DNA of 64,000 nucleotides. It comes from an uncultured Oscillospiraceae bacterium. Its GTDB lineage: Bacteria > Bacillota > Clostridia > Oscillospirales > Oscillospiraceae. The position numbers and the translations under genes are program-made. This document shows, in pieces, positions 25,192 to 32,287 of the stretch. The notes under the pieces are model-generated. The model was not told the origin of the DNA, did not search any database, and was given only the letters and a program-made list of their open reading frames with translations. Location: positions 1-64,000 of the forward strand of contig CAKTMC010000011.1 in the NCBI GenBank assembly GCA_934573735.1, written 5' to 3'. Every line of letters begins with the position of its first letter. The stretch's first letter is position 1.

Positions 25192-27924
25192 ATGGTAACT
25201 AATAAAGAGAAGCTATTTCAGCTCGGCAAGAAGATGACCGACCGTGTCCCTTACAAGCTCGGACTTGAAAAGCTTGACGAAAGCTGTCCTGAATTCTGGG
25301 GTCTTGTCAACGTTCTGGACGATGAGATGGTTGACATCGCCCTGAGCATGAAGCAGCGCGTCCCCATGACTCTGGAGGATATCGCAAAGGCCGCCGGCCG
25401 CAGCGATGTCAAGGCGCTTGAGGATAAGCTTCAGGAAATGAGCTGCATCGGTCTTCTTGAGTACAACTGGGAAAACCCGCAGCACAAAAAGCAGTACCTT
25501 CTCCCGCTCTTTGTCCCCGGCGCCGCAGAATTTCTCAATATGCGCGAAAGCTTTGTAAATGAGCACCCCGAGGTGTGCGACTTCTTTGAGCGCATGGCTC
25601 GTCTCCCCCTTGAAAAGGTCACTCCCATGGTTCCGCTCGGCGGCGCCGGTATCGGTATGCACGTCGTCCCCGTCGAAAAGGCGATACCTGCCGACTCCCA
25701 GTCCGTCAGTATTGAGCATCTCTCCCACTGGCTGAAGAAATACGATACATACGCAGTCGGCGTTTGCTCCTGCCGCCGCTCTCAGACCGTGCGCGGTGAA
25801 GGCAGCGGCGACCTCGCCGACCTCTGGTGCATCGCCGTCGGCGACTGCGCAAAGTACTCCATCGAGACCGGCAAGGACGGTCACGAGGCGACCTATGAGG
25901 AGGTCATGGAGGTACTCCAGCGCGCCGAGGATGAGGGCTATGTCCATCAGATAACCAATATCGACGGCGAGGACAAGATATTCGCCATCTGCAACTGCGC
26001 ACCCGGCGTATGCTACGCTCTGCGCACCTCTCAGCTTTTCAACACTCCCAATATGTCCCGCAGCGCCTACATTGCCCATGTGGACAAGGAAAAGTGCGTT
26101 GCCTGCGGCAAGTGCGTCGAAGTATGTCCTGCGGGCGCTGCAAAGCTCGGTCAGAAACTCTGCACCAAGAACGGCCCCGTCGAGTATCCCAAGCAGCCCC
26201 TGCCCGACGATAACCACTGGGGTCCCGCGCAGTGGGATGAGGATTACCGCGACAACAACATGAAAAACTGCTACGACAGCGGCACCGCGCCCTGCAAGAC
26301 CGCCTGCCCCGCGCACATTGCGGTTCAGGGCTACATCAAGATGGCTGCCGAGGGCAGATATCTTGACGCGCTCAAGCTCATCAAGCAGGATAACCCCTTC
26401 CCCGCCGTCTGCGGCAGCATCTGCAACCGCCGCTGCGAGGACGCCTGCACCCGCGGCACTATAGACGCGCCGGTCGCAATCGACGAGATAAAGAAATTTA
26501 TCGCCGAGCAGGAGCTCAAGGCAGAGTGCCGCTACGTTCCCGCCCGCCGCACCTACAGAGCCAGCACCGAGGATTATGCGGAGCATATCGCCGTCATCGG
26601 AGCAGGCCCCGCCGGCATGAGCTGCGCATACTATCTGGCAAATATGGGCTACCCCGTGACCGTGTTCGAGAAGAACCCCGTTCCCGGCGGTATGCTCACT
26701 CTCGGAATTCCGAACTTCCGTCTTGAAAAGGACGTTGTCAACGCGGAAATCGACGTGCTTCGTGAGATGGGCGTTGAGTTTAAGTGCGGCGTTGAGGTCG
26801 GCAAGGATGTCACCATCGACGAGCTTCGCGCACAGGGCTACAAGGGCTTCTTCCTCGGCATCGGCGCTCAGAGGTCCGCGGAGCTGCGCATCCCCGGCGA
26901 GGAGCTGGAGGGCGTGTTCGGCGGAGTTGAGTTCATGCGTGAGGTAAACCTCGGCAATAAGCCCGCCATCGGCGAGAAGGTCGCAGTCATCGGCGGCGGC
27001 AATGTCGCAATGGACGTATGCCGTACCGCAGTCCGCCTCGGCGCGAAGGAGACCTATGTTGTCTACCGCCGCAGTGAGGAGGAAATGCCCGCAGATAAGC
27101 TTGAGGTCGAGGAGGCCAAGGCTGAGGGCGTGAAGTTCCTGTTCCTGAACGCTCCCGCTGAGATAATCGGCGAGGAGGGCAAGGTCAAGGCGCTCAAGGT
27201 CGAGGTCATGGAGCTTGGCGAGCCCGACGAAAAGGGTCGCCGCAAGCCCGTCGGCACCGGCAAATTTGAAACGATCGAGCTTAGCGCGGTCATCGGCGCC
27301 ATCGGTCAGAAGGTCGATCTCGGCGGTATAGCCCCCGAGGCCATGAGCTTTAACAAAAACGGCACCGTCATTGCCGACGCCGTGACGCTTCAGACCGCAC
27401 AGCCCGACATTTTCGTCGGCGGCGACGTTTACACCGGTCCCAAGTTTGCAATCGACGCTATTGCCGCCGGTCGTGAGGCCGCTATCTCCCTGCACCGCTA
27501 TGTGCATCCTGGTCAGAGCCTGACCCTCGCCCGCAACCGCCGCGACTTTATAGAGCTTGACAAGAGCGATGTTGCTATCGCCGTTGACAGCTTTGATACC
27601 GCGTCCCGCCAGCTTCCCGGTCACGACGTCAAGAAGGCAAAGAGCTTCTCCAACGACCGTCTCAGCTTCACCGAAGAGCAGGTCAAGAAGGAAGCCTCCC
27701 GCTGCCTCGGCTGCGGAGCTACCGTTGTGGACGAGAACAGATGCATCGGCTGCGGTCTCTGCACCACGAAGTGCGAATTTGACGCGATACATCTGCGCCG
27801 TGAGCTGCCCGAGGCCTCCACGATGGTCAAGGCAGAGGACAAGATGAAGGTCATCCTCCCCTACGCCGCAAAGCGCGCCGCGAAGATCGCCATCAAGGAT
27901 ATGAAGGCCAAGCGCGGAAAATAA
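25192..27924 (+). CDS. Multi-domain Fe-S flavoprotein, GltD-like NAD(P)H oxidoreductase
   Basis: The 910-residue protein combines several modules. Residues 1-290 form an N-terminal domain with a winged-helix-like start and a cysteine cluster ('GVCSCRRSQT', 'IAVGDCAKYS', 'ICNCAPGVC'). A 4Fe-4S ferredoxin motif 'CVACGKCVEVCPAGA' lies near 303-318. A GltD-type Fe-S entry domain follows ('CKTACPAHIAVQGYIK', 'CGSICNRRCEDACTR', about 365-425). Next come an FAD site 'IAVIGAGPAGMSCAYYL' near 465 and an NAD(P) site 'VAVIGGGNVAMDVCRTA' near 598. A C-terminal ferredoxin 'CIGCGLCTTKCEFDA' lies near 853. It should move electrons between NAD(P)H and a ferredoxin or partner enzyme. GAAAGGAG precedes the ATG, and hypA follows 18 bp later. 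Confidence 0.85.
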   Translation: MVTNKEKLFQLGKKMTDRVPYKLGLEKLDESCPEFWGLVNVLDDEMVDIALSMKQRVPMTLEDIAKAAGRSDVKALEDKLQEMSCIGLLEYNWENPQHKKQYLLPLFVPGAAEFLNMRESFVNEHPEVCDFFERMARLPLEKVTPMVPLGGAGIGMHVVPVEKAIPADSQSVSIEHLSHWLKKYDTYAVGVCSCRRSQTVRGEGSGDLADLWCIAVGDCAKYSIETGKDGHEATYEEVMEVLQRAEDEGYVHQITNIDGEDKIFAICNCAPGVCYALRTSQLFNTPNMSRSAYIAHVDKEKCVACGKCVEVCPAGAAKLGQKLCTKNGPVEYPKQPLPDDNHWGPAQWDEDYRDNNMKNCYDSGTAPCKTACPAHIAVQGYIKMAAEGRYLDALKLIKQDNPFPAVCGSICNRRCEDACTRGTIDAPVAIDEIKKFIAEQELKAECRYVPARRTYRASTEDYAEHIAVIGAGPAGMSCAYYLANMGYPVTVFEKNPVPGGMLTLGIPNFRLEKDVVNAEIDVLREMGVEFKCGVEVGKDVTIDELRAQGYKGFFLGIGAQRSAELRIPGEELEGVFGGVEFMREVNLGNKPAIGEKVAVIGGGNVAMDVCRTAVRLGAKETYVVYRRSEEEMPADKLEVEEAKAEGVKFLFLNAPAEIIGEEGKVKALKVEVMELGEPDEKGRRKPVGTGKFETIELSAVIGAIGQKVDLGGIAPEAMSFNKNGTVIADAVTLQTAQPDIFVGGDVYTGPKFAIDAIAAGREAAISLHRYVHPGQSLTLARNRRDFIELDKSDVAIAVDSFDTASRQLPGHDVKKAKSFSNDRLSFTEEQVKKEASRCLGCGATVVDENRCIGCGLCTTKCEFDAIHLRRELPEASTMVKAEDKMKVILPYAAKRAAKIAIKDMKAKRGK

Positions 27925-27942
27925 TTCGCAAAGGAGATCACC

Positions 27943-28287
27943 ATGCACGAGCTTGGTACCGTTTACTACGTCATAAAGCAGGTCGAGGCGCTATGCGTGG
28001 AGAATAAGCTCTCTACCGTGGGCAGCGTGACGCTTGAGGTGGGCGAGGTCAGCGGCATCGTTCCCAAGTATGTCCGTGACTGTTGGAATTGGGCGATACG
28101 CGACAATAAATATCTCAAGGACGCGGAGCTTATAATCGAGCTTCTTCCCGCCCTGACCATTTGCGAGGACTGCGGCAAGACGTACCCGACGGTAAAATAC
28201 GCGAAGATTTGTCCGCATTGCGGCAGTGAGAATACATATCTGCTCAGCGGCAATGAGTACAACATCAAGGAAATTGAAGCAATGTAA
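27943..28287 (+). CDS. hypA: Hydrogenase/urease nickel metallochaperone HypA
   Basis: The 114-residue protein starts 'MHELG', whose His2 is the conserved nickel ligand. It has a zinc site with two CxxC pairs, 'CEDCGKTY' and 'CPHCGSEN' (about residues 73-96). HypA delivers nickel during [NiFe]-hydrogenase maturation. No other hyp or hydrogenase structural genes are in the window, and its operon partner is the Fe-S flavoprotein. AAAGGAG lies 7 nt upstream. The start and length match the family. Confidence 0.9.
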   Translation: MHELGTVYYVIKQVEALCVENKLSTVGSVTLEVGEVSGIVPKYVRDCWNWAIRDNKYLKDAELIIELLPALTICEDCGKTYPTVKYAKICPHCGSENTYLLSGNEYNIKEIEAM

Positions 28288-28291
28288 CAGC

Positions 28292-28326
28292 ACTCCCCTG
28301 CCCGTTCGCGGTCAGGGGAGTTTTTT
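28292..28326 (+). terminator. Intrinsic terminator after hypA
   Basis: The stem ACTCCCCTG/CAGGGGAG with a short loop is followed by TTTTTT, directly after the hypA stop. Confidence 0.9.
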
Positions 28327-28376
28327 ATTGCCTGTGTCGGTTTGCGACGAGGCTTTTGTCATTTTGTAAATTATTC

Positions 28377-28405
28377 TTGCATATTGCGCCCGAATGGGTT
28401 AACAT
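28377..28405 (+). promoter_or_regulatory. Candidate promoter of the zinc-ribbon gene
   Basis: TTGCAT and TAACAT are 17 bp apart, 44 bp upstream of the ATG at 28450. Confidence 0.4.
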
Positions 28406-28449
28406 TAGATAAATCAAGGCACGCATATATAATGATGGAGGTAGCAATT

Positions 28450-28686
28450 ATGAAATGTCCGCGCTGTGGAAACGAAATGGTGCTTGACACGCATCGCAAA
28501 TATCCGCTCAATATGTGCTATGAATGTGGCTACATGGAGGGTCGTCCGCTTGACGGTGAGGGCGGCAAGACCAACTTTGAGCACATGAAGGGGCTTAATT
28601 TTAATGAGATGGTCGTATTTCTGTCCAAGGGTCTCGGTCTTGACGAGAGCAAGGTCAGCGATTGGCTTGACAATCCTACAAAATAA
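28450..28686 (+). CDS. Small zinc-ribbon protein, function unknown
   Basis: This 78-residue protein begins 'MKCPRCGNEMVLDTHRKYPLNMCYECGYMEGR', with two CxxC pairs at about residues 3-6 and 23-26 forming a probable zinc ribbon. A helical tail follows ('FNEMVVFLSKGLGLDESKVSDWL'). GGAGGT is 7 nt before this ATG, which decides the start over upstream alternatives. It lies just outside the repeat array and ends with its own terminator. It shares the MKCP..C opening with the first cassette gene but is otherwise different. Confidence 0.75.
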   Translation: MKCPRCGNEMVLDTHRKYPLNMCYECGYMEGRPLDGEGGKTNFEHMKGLNFNEMVVFLSKGLGLDESKVSDWLDNPTK

Positions 28687-28703
28687 AAGCTGCCGACAGG
28701 CAT

Positions 28704-28735
28704 AAAGTCCGGACATAAGTGTTCGGACTTTTTTT
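28704..28735 (+). terminator. Intrinsic terminator before the cassette array
   Basis: AAAGTCCG pairs with CGGACTTT, followed by a T-run. It ends the zinc-ribbon transcript 25 bp before the first cassette repeat. Confidence 0.85.
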
Positions 28736-28759
28736 ATCGTGCAGAGGCTTACAGTAGAC

Positions 28760-28813
28760 TTGCTCACAGCGTTTGTGATATAATCGAAATATGTAGGCAG
28801 AACGAAAAATCGG
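28760..28813 (+). repeat. Cassette repeat A (right half only), with promoter
   Basis: This 54-bp copy of the right half of the array repeat runs from TTGCTCACAGCG through the extended -10 TGATATAAT (TATAAT at 28779-28784) to GAACGAAAAATCGG. The left half found in copies B-F is absent and is replaced by unrelated sequence, so this marks the left boundary of the array. Confidence 0.9.
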
Positions 28814-28835
28814 AAGTTGCAGAGGAGAATGTACT

Positions 28836-29066
28836 ATGAAATGTCCATATTGCCAAGAAGAAATGCAGCTGGGCTATATCCCTAACGGGGGACAGCCTGT
28901 GCAATGGATTCCGAACGGAGAAAGACCATCGGTTCTCTCTTTTTCAATTGCAGAACAGGGAGTTCCCCTAATCAATCAGTTCAAACCGTTAAAAGCGAAT
29001 GGATATAAAGCGAAGGCGCATTATTGTTCAAATTGTAAGGTAATCATTGCACCGACAAAAAACTGA
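28836..29066 (+). CDS. Cassette 1: small zinc-ribbon protein, DUF6487-like
   Basis: The 76-residue protein opens 'MKCPYCQEEMQLGYIPNGG' and closes with 'AHYCSNCKVIIAP'. The two CxxC pairs about 60 residues apart fit a zinc ribbon of the DUF6487 type, and the 'WIPNGERP' middle also fits. Its role is unknown. AGAGGAG precedes the ATG, and the promoter is in repeat A, about 50 bp upstream. It is AT-richer than the flanking housekeeping genes and is the first member of the array. Confidence 0.75.
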   Translation: MKCPYCQEEMQLGYIPNGGQPVQWIPNGERPSVLSFSIAEQGVPLINQFKPLKANGYKAKAHYCSNCKVIIAPTKN

Positions 29067-29075
29067 TTACGGAAT

Positions 29076-29179
29076 GTCAACTTCCAGTTTACCGAGCCAA
29101 AAAGCTATAGCAAAAGAATATTGCTCACAGCGTTTATGATATAATCGGAGAGAGTGAACAGAACGAAAAATCGGGATTT
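29076..29179 (+). repeat. Cassette repeat B, full length, with promoter
   Basis: This full 104-bp copy has a left half GTCAACTTCC AGTTTACCGAGCC then AAAAAGCTATAGCAAAA. Its right half runs from TTGCTCACAGCG to TCGGGATTT. The -10 TATAAT is at 29140-29145. The 5'-UTR variant is of the GAGAGAGTGAACAG type, shared with copy D. It lies between cassettes 1 and 2. Confidence 0.95.
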
Positions 29180-29192
29180 GACGAGGGTAATT

Positions 29193-29849
29193 ATGATAAA
29201 GTTTTTGAATGATATCAGGAATGCAGAAAAACCAATATCCAATAATAGAAAAATTATAAATACTATAGCTGTATTGTTCCTTGGAATAGCTTTGGGGACT
29301 TTTTCAAAATTTTTGGATTTTCGTCAAGCTGAACTTCCCAGTGTGCTTATGGCAATAGATAAAGCATTAGATGTTCATAATTTCCTTGGACGTTTTGCAA
29401 TCTGGGTATTGATTGCACTGTGTATTTCTATTTATAGCAATTCTGCAATAAGAGCAAGCATTAATGTTTTTGCATTCTTTATTGGTATGGTTGCAAGTTA
29501 CTATTTATATTCAAACTATATTGCAGGATTTTTTCCAAGAAGTTATGCGGTGATTTGGTTTGGATTTACAGCTGTTTCTCCATTATTGTCTTTTGCCTGC
29601 TGGTATGCAAGGGGGAAAAGCAAACTGGCACTTATACTATCAGCGCTGATTTTGGCAGTATTGTTCAATATGTGCTTTGTATATGGATGCTGGTATTTTA
29701 ATGCAAAATCTGTTTTGGAAGTGATAGTCTTTATTATTGGACTTATTGTTTTGAGGAGAGACACATTGAGGAGTTCTGCGCTAATGGGAACGATTAGTAT
29801 AGCTCTTGCAGTTTTACTTGATATGGTTATTCCATTTCATTTTGGATAA
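29193..29849 (+). CDS. Cassette 2: polytopic membrane protein, unknown function
   Basis: This 218-residue protein has about seven hydrophobic segments between residue 20 and the C-terminus. Short loops and few charged residues suggest a small integral membrane protein. I recognise no family. A GTG at 29154 lies inside the repeat. The ATG at 29193, preceded by GAGGG, is the better start and matches the gene-start distance of the other cassettes. It is strongly AT-rich relative to the surrounding genome. Confidence 0.72.
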   Translation: MIKFLNDIRNAEKPISNNRKIINTIAVLFLGIALGTFSKFLDFRQAELPSVLMAIDKALDVHNFLGRFAIWVLIALCISIYSNSAIRASINVFAFFIGMVASYYLYSNYIAGFFPRSYAVIWFGFTAVSPLLSFACWYARGKSKLALILSALILAVLFNMCFVYGCWYFNAKSVLEVIVFIIGLIVLRRDTLRSSALMGTISIALAVLLDMVIPFHFG

Positions 29850-29850
29850 A

Positions 29851-29952
29851 CAACTTCCAGTTTACCGAGCCAAAAAGCTATGGCAAAAGAATATTGCTCA
29901 CAGCGTTTATGATATAATCGGAATATGTAGGCAGAACGAAAAATCGGGATTT
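29851..29952 (+). repeat. Cassette repeat C, full length, with promoter
   Basis: This 102-bp copy begins CAACTTCCAGTTTACC immediately after the cassette 2 stop. TATAAT is at 29913-29918. The UTR variant is of the ATATGTAGGCAG type. It has one change in the junction hairpin (GCTATGGC instead of GCTATAGC). Confidence 0.95.
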
Positions 29953-29966
29953 ATGAGGATGTAAAG

Positions 29967-30509
29967 ATGTTTGACTACGAAAAGCATTTTAATCAGTACC
30001 GTGCCAATAATAAACTTGATTTAGAATTGTCCTTCAATATGCCCGAGGGATATAAAACTGCTAACGGCACTTTTGATATTGAGTCAAAAACGGTATTCAT
30101 CAATGCAGAGCTTTTGAAAGAAATGCCTGATTATGAAAAAGCTTTTTATCTCTTTCATGAATTGAGGCATTCCTCACAGTATCTTTGCCCTGAATTATTC
30201 AGCGGCGCGGTCAGCCGCAGCTTACAATACGTAATAATGTATGACGGCACTTGCTTTAAGATAATTAACGGCAAGTATTATGAGTGTAAACTGGAAGGCG
30301 GCGAAGAGTATTTTACAAATATCTACCTTGGTCAGCCGTATGAGGCAGACGCTAACACATATGCTTATGAGCAGGTAAAGAAGATCGTTGGGGATTCAGA
30401 TGACCTGCGTAAACTGTACGAATTTTGGATGCCAAGTCAGCCAGTGCCTGATGAAGTCTATGATTCGGTATATTCTTTAATCGATGAAAAAGTACAAGTG
30501 GATGACTGA
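29967..30509 (+). CDS. Cassette 3: HExxH metallopeptidase-like protein (ImmA/IrrE-like)
   Basis: The 180-residue soluble protein has 'LFHELRHSSQYLCPELF' near residues 62-78, which contains HELRH, a zinc-binding HExxH motif. A candidate third ligand is the Glu in 'PYEADANTYAYEQVKKI' near residue 130. This order matches ImmA/IrrE-type or related gluzincin-like peptidases. The substrate is unknown, and no helix-turn-helix repressor partner adjoins it. GAGGAT precedes the ATG. The promoter is in repeat C. Confidence 0.75.
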   Translation: MFDYEKHFNQYRANNKLDLELSFNMPEGYKTANGTFDIESKTVFINAELLKEMPDYEKAFYLFHELRHSSQYLCPELFSGAVSRSLQYVIMYDGTCFKIINGKYYECKLEGGEEYFTNIYLGQPYEADANTYAYEQVKKIVGDSDDLRKLYEFWMPSQPVPDEVYDSVYSLIDEKVQVDD

Positions 30510-30513
30510 GTAA

Positions 30514-30614
30514 CAAATTCCAGTTTACCGAGCCAAAAAGCTATAGCAAAGAATATTGCTCACAGCGTTTGTGATATAATCGGAGAGAGTGAACAGAACG
30601 AAAAATCGGGATTT
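30514..30614 (+). repeat. Cassette repeat D, full length, with promoter
   Basis: This 101-bp copy starts CAAATTCCAGTTTACC, 4 bp after the cassette 3 stop. It has one A fewer in the junction loop. TATAAT is at 30575-30580. The UTR is of the GAGAGAGTGAACAG type, as in copy B. Confidence 0.95.
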
Positions 30615-30630
30615 GACGAGGTAAGTAATT

Positions 30631-30999
30631 ATGGATGTGTGCAGTTTTATTAAGGCTGTGTTGGCTCAAGATGAGAACACAATCAGAAGTTTTTTTCACA
30701 AAGATGCGTATGTGAATTGGCATTGTTCCAACGAGCACTTTACGGTCGATGAGTTCATTATTGCAAACTGTGAATATCCAGGTGATTGGGATGGAACAGT
30801 TGAACGAGTTGAAGTGATAGGCGATTTATTCATCACGGTAACAAAAGTTTATCCCCAGGATAGAAGTGTATATTTCCATGTGGTGTCATTCATAAGAACA
30901 GCAAATGATAAAATTACGTCAATGGATGAATACTGGGCTGATGATGGAAATCCTCCACAATGGAGAATAGATAAGCACATAGGCACACCAATTATATAA
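30631..30999 (+). CDS. Cassette 4: NTF2/SnoaL-like fold protein
   Basis: The 122-residue protein has the layout of a single NTF2-like domain. An N-terminal helix ('VCSFIKAVLAQDENTIRSFFHKDAYVNWH') is followed by a curved sheet ('RVEVIGDLFITVTKVYPQD', 'YFHVVSFIRTANDKITSMDEYWADDG'). 'ITSMDEYW' near the end is typical of the last strands of SnoaL-like proteins. A ligand or enzymatic role cannot be assigned. GACGAGGT precedes the ATG. Confidence 0.75.
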   Translation: MDVCSFIKAVLAQDENTIRSFFHKDAYVNWHCSNEHFTVDEFIIANCEYPGDWDGTVERVEVIGDLFITVTKVYPQDRSVYFHVVSFIRTANDKITSMDEYWADDGNPPQWRIDKHIGTPII

Positions 31000-31090
31000 A
31001 TTCCGATTTACCGAGCCAAAAAGCTATAGCAAAAGAATATTGCTCACAGCGTTTGTGATATAATCGGAATATGTAGGCAGAACGAAAAAT
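30998..31090 (+). repeat. Cassette repeat E, full length, with promoter
   Basis: This copy overlaps the last 2 bp of cassette 4, beginning AAATTCCGATTTACC. TATAAT is at 31059-31064. The UTR is of the ATATGTAGGCAG type. Identity to the other copies stops after GAACGAAAAAT, so the shared right end is a little shorter here. Confidence 0.94.
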
Positions 31091-31112
31091 ATGAATTAGG
31101 AGGTATGAATAC

Positions 31113-31502
31113 ATGGCAAGTGCGTATTACAAACCTTGCAAGGAATTTGACATTTGCAACGAGTTGATTGAAAAATATTGGGAAACAAAACAATATGACA
31201 AATGCTTTGAAGGTCATTTGGTATTGGCAGAGCAGGGCTATCCCCTTGCTGAATGTCAAATAGGCTATTTCTATTATGAGGGACTTGGTGTTGAAAAGGA
31301 CTTGGAAAAAGCACTATATTGGACTCGCCGTGCCGCAGAGCATGGTGATAGAGATGGTCAATACAATTTGGCAGAGTTTTATGAAGATGCAATCGGAGTA
31401 GAACGAGATATCGAACAGGCTAAGCATTGGTATCGACTTGCTGCATTGCAAAACGATGATTTGGCAATTGAGAAATGCAAAGAACTTGGAGTTGCCTTCT
31501 AA
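31113..31502 (+). CDS. Cassette 5: Sel1-like repeat protein
   Basis: This 129-residue protein is built of tetratricopeptide-like Sel1 repeats. 'AECQIGYFYYEGLGVEKDLEKALYWTRRAAEHGD' and 'GQYNLAEFYEDAIGVERDIEQAKHWYRLAALQND' are two clear consecutive copies (about residues 48-118). Sel1 repeats mediate protein-protein contacts. AGGAGG lies 9 nt before the ATG at 31113, an optimal arrangement. No signal peptide is visible. Confidence 0.88.
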   Translation: MASAYYKPCKEFDICNELIEKYWETKQYDKCFEGHLVLAEQGYPLAECQIGYFYYEGLGVEKDLEKALYWTRRAAEHGDRDGQYNLAEFYEDAIGVERDIEQAKHWYRLAALQNDDLAIEKCKELGVAF

Positions 31503-31530
31503 TTACACATAGCGGCATAATGAACAGTTC

Positions 31531-31632
31531 GTCAACTTCCACTTTGCAAGCTGATAGGCTATAGCAAAAAATAATGCTCACAGCGTTTGTGATATAATCG
31601 GAATATGTAGGCAGAACGAAAAATCGGAATTT
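31531..31632 (+). repeat. Cassette repeat F, divergent left half, with promoter
   Basis: The right half matches the other copies (TATAAT at 31593-31598, ATATGTAGGCAG type). In the left half, GTCAACTTCCA is kept, but the next part reads CTTTGCAAGCTGATAGGCTATAGC, a clear variant. It is the most divergent full-length copy. Confidence 0.92.
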
Positions 31633-31649
31633 GTGGAGGGCTGGAATGA

Positions 31650-32054
31650 ATGGGCGTGTTCAGTTTTTTTAAGAAAAGCAAAGTGGAACTGACCGATGAA
31701 CAGAAAAAGTGGAATAAAATGTGGGATTTGTGGGTAGAAGGTCGTACGGACTCTCCCTATTCAGAATTGATGACCTATCAAAGCGAAATCAACAATGGCG
31801 GACATGACCAATATTTCTTCAATATCGAGATTTCGGGCAATTTGCAAAAGGAAATGGCGGTTTTGAAAACTGTTTTGCCCGCAAAGCTGCGAGACAATTT
31901 ACAAAATGCATATGATGCATATTTGAAGCTAACGAATGAAGAATCTGACGAGCAAGCAGGAACGATACTGAGTCAATATGATGATGAGTTTTATAAAGTC
32001 GAAGAAGATATCAACCGCATACTAAGGGAGTATGCATCTCAAATAGAACTATAA
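31650..32054 (+). CDS. Cassette 6: DUF4375-like protein
   Basis: The 134-residue protein contains 'SELMTYQSEINNGGHDQYFFNIE' at about residues 38-60, the signature of the DUF4375/DMP19 group. A helical segment follows ('LRDNLQNAYDAYLKL', 'YDDEFYKVEEDINRILREYA'). The N-terminus 'MGVFSFFKKSK' may sit at the membrane. Its function is unknown, and related proteins are scattered in accessory regions of bacterial genomes. GGAGGG precedes the ATG. The next repeat copy starts within its stop codon. Confidence 0.8.
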   Translation: MGVFSFFKKSKVELTDEQKKWNKMWDLWVEGRTDSPYSELMTYQSEINNGGHDQYFFNIEISGNLQKEMAVLKTVLPAKLRDNLQNAYDAYLKLTNEESDEQAGTILSQYDDEFYKVEEDINRILREYASQIEL

Positions 32055-32088
32055 ATTCCAATTTACCGAGCCAAAAAGCTATAGCAAA
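32053..32088 (+). repeat. Cassette repeat G (left half only)
   Basis: This 36-bp copy holds only the left half (AAATTCCAATTTACCGAGCC then AAAAAGCTATAGCAAA). It breaks off exactly where copy A begins to match and is followed by unrelated GC-rich sequence. It marks the right boundary of the array. Confidence 0.92.
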
Positions 32089-32096
32089 TAGGAAAA

Positions 32097-32123
32097 CCCC
32101 CGCCCGGGGGGAGAGGGCGGGGG
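32097..32123 (-). terminator. GC-rich hairpin, minus-strand terminator candidate
   Basis: CCCCCGCCC pairs with GGGCGGGGG across a 9-nt G-rich loop. Read on the minus strand it is followed by TTTTCC, so it may end the leftward degV transcript. Confidence 0.55.
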
Positions 32124-32287
32124 CTGCGGTCTGCACGCAAAAGCGTTCAGTCCATTGGGGGGAGAAGAAAGTATTATTCCAAGCCGGCATTGCCGGGAGG
32201 AAACTATGTTGTTCGGGAAGCTTTTACATTTCCCTTGACTGTATAATAACCCGAAACGGAGAATTTCGCCATTCACAAATTCGCCTC

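Noticed and set aside
25213..27948. Long minus-strand open frame opposite the Fe-S flavoprotein
   Set aside because: It mirrors the codon structure of the sense gene, has low-complexity Leu/Ala/Gly composition and no recognisable domain. The sense frame has intact Fe-S, FAD and NAD(P) motifs.
29154..29193. GTG at 29154 as start of cassette 2
   Set aside because: It lies inside the conserved repeat. The ATG at 29193 has a Shine-Dalgarno and the same distance to the repeat as in the other cassettes.
28760..32088. Calling the cassette repeats integron attC sites
   Set aside because: I could not find paired RYYYAAC and GTTRRRY cores, and no tyrosine recombinase lies in the window. The similarity is only in array architecture and in one imperfect hairpin.
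28740..32090. Cassette repeats as an insertion sequence or MITE family
   Set aside because: They lack terminal inverted repeats and target-site duplications. They occur only between consecutive same-strand genes, with half copies at the two ends, which does not suit random insertion.
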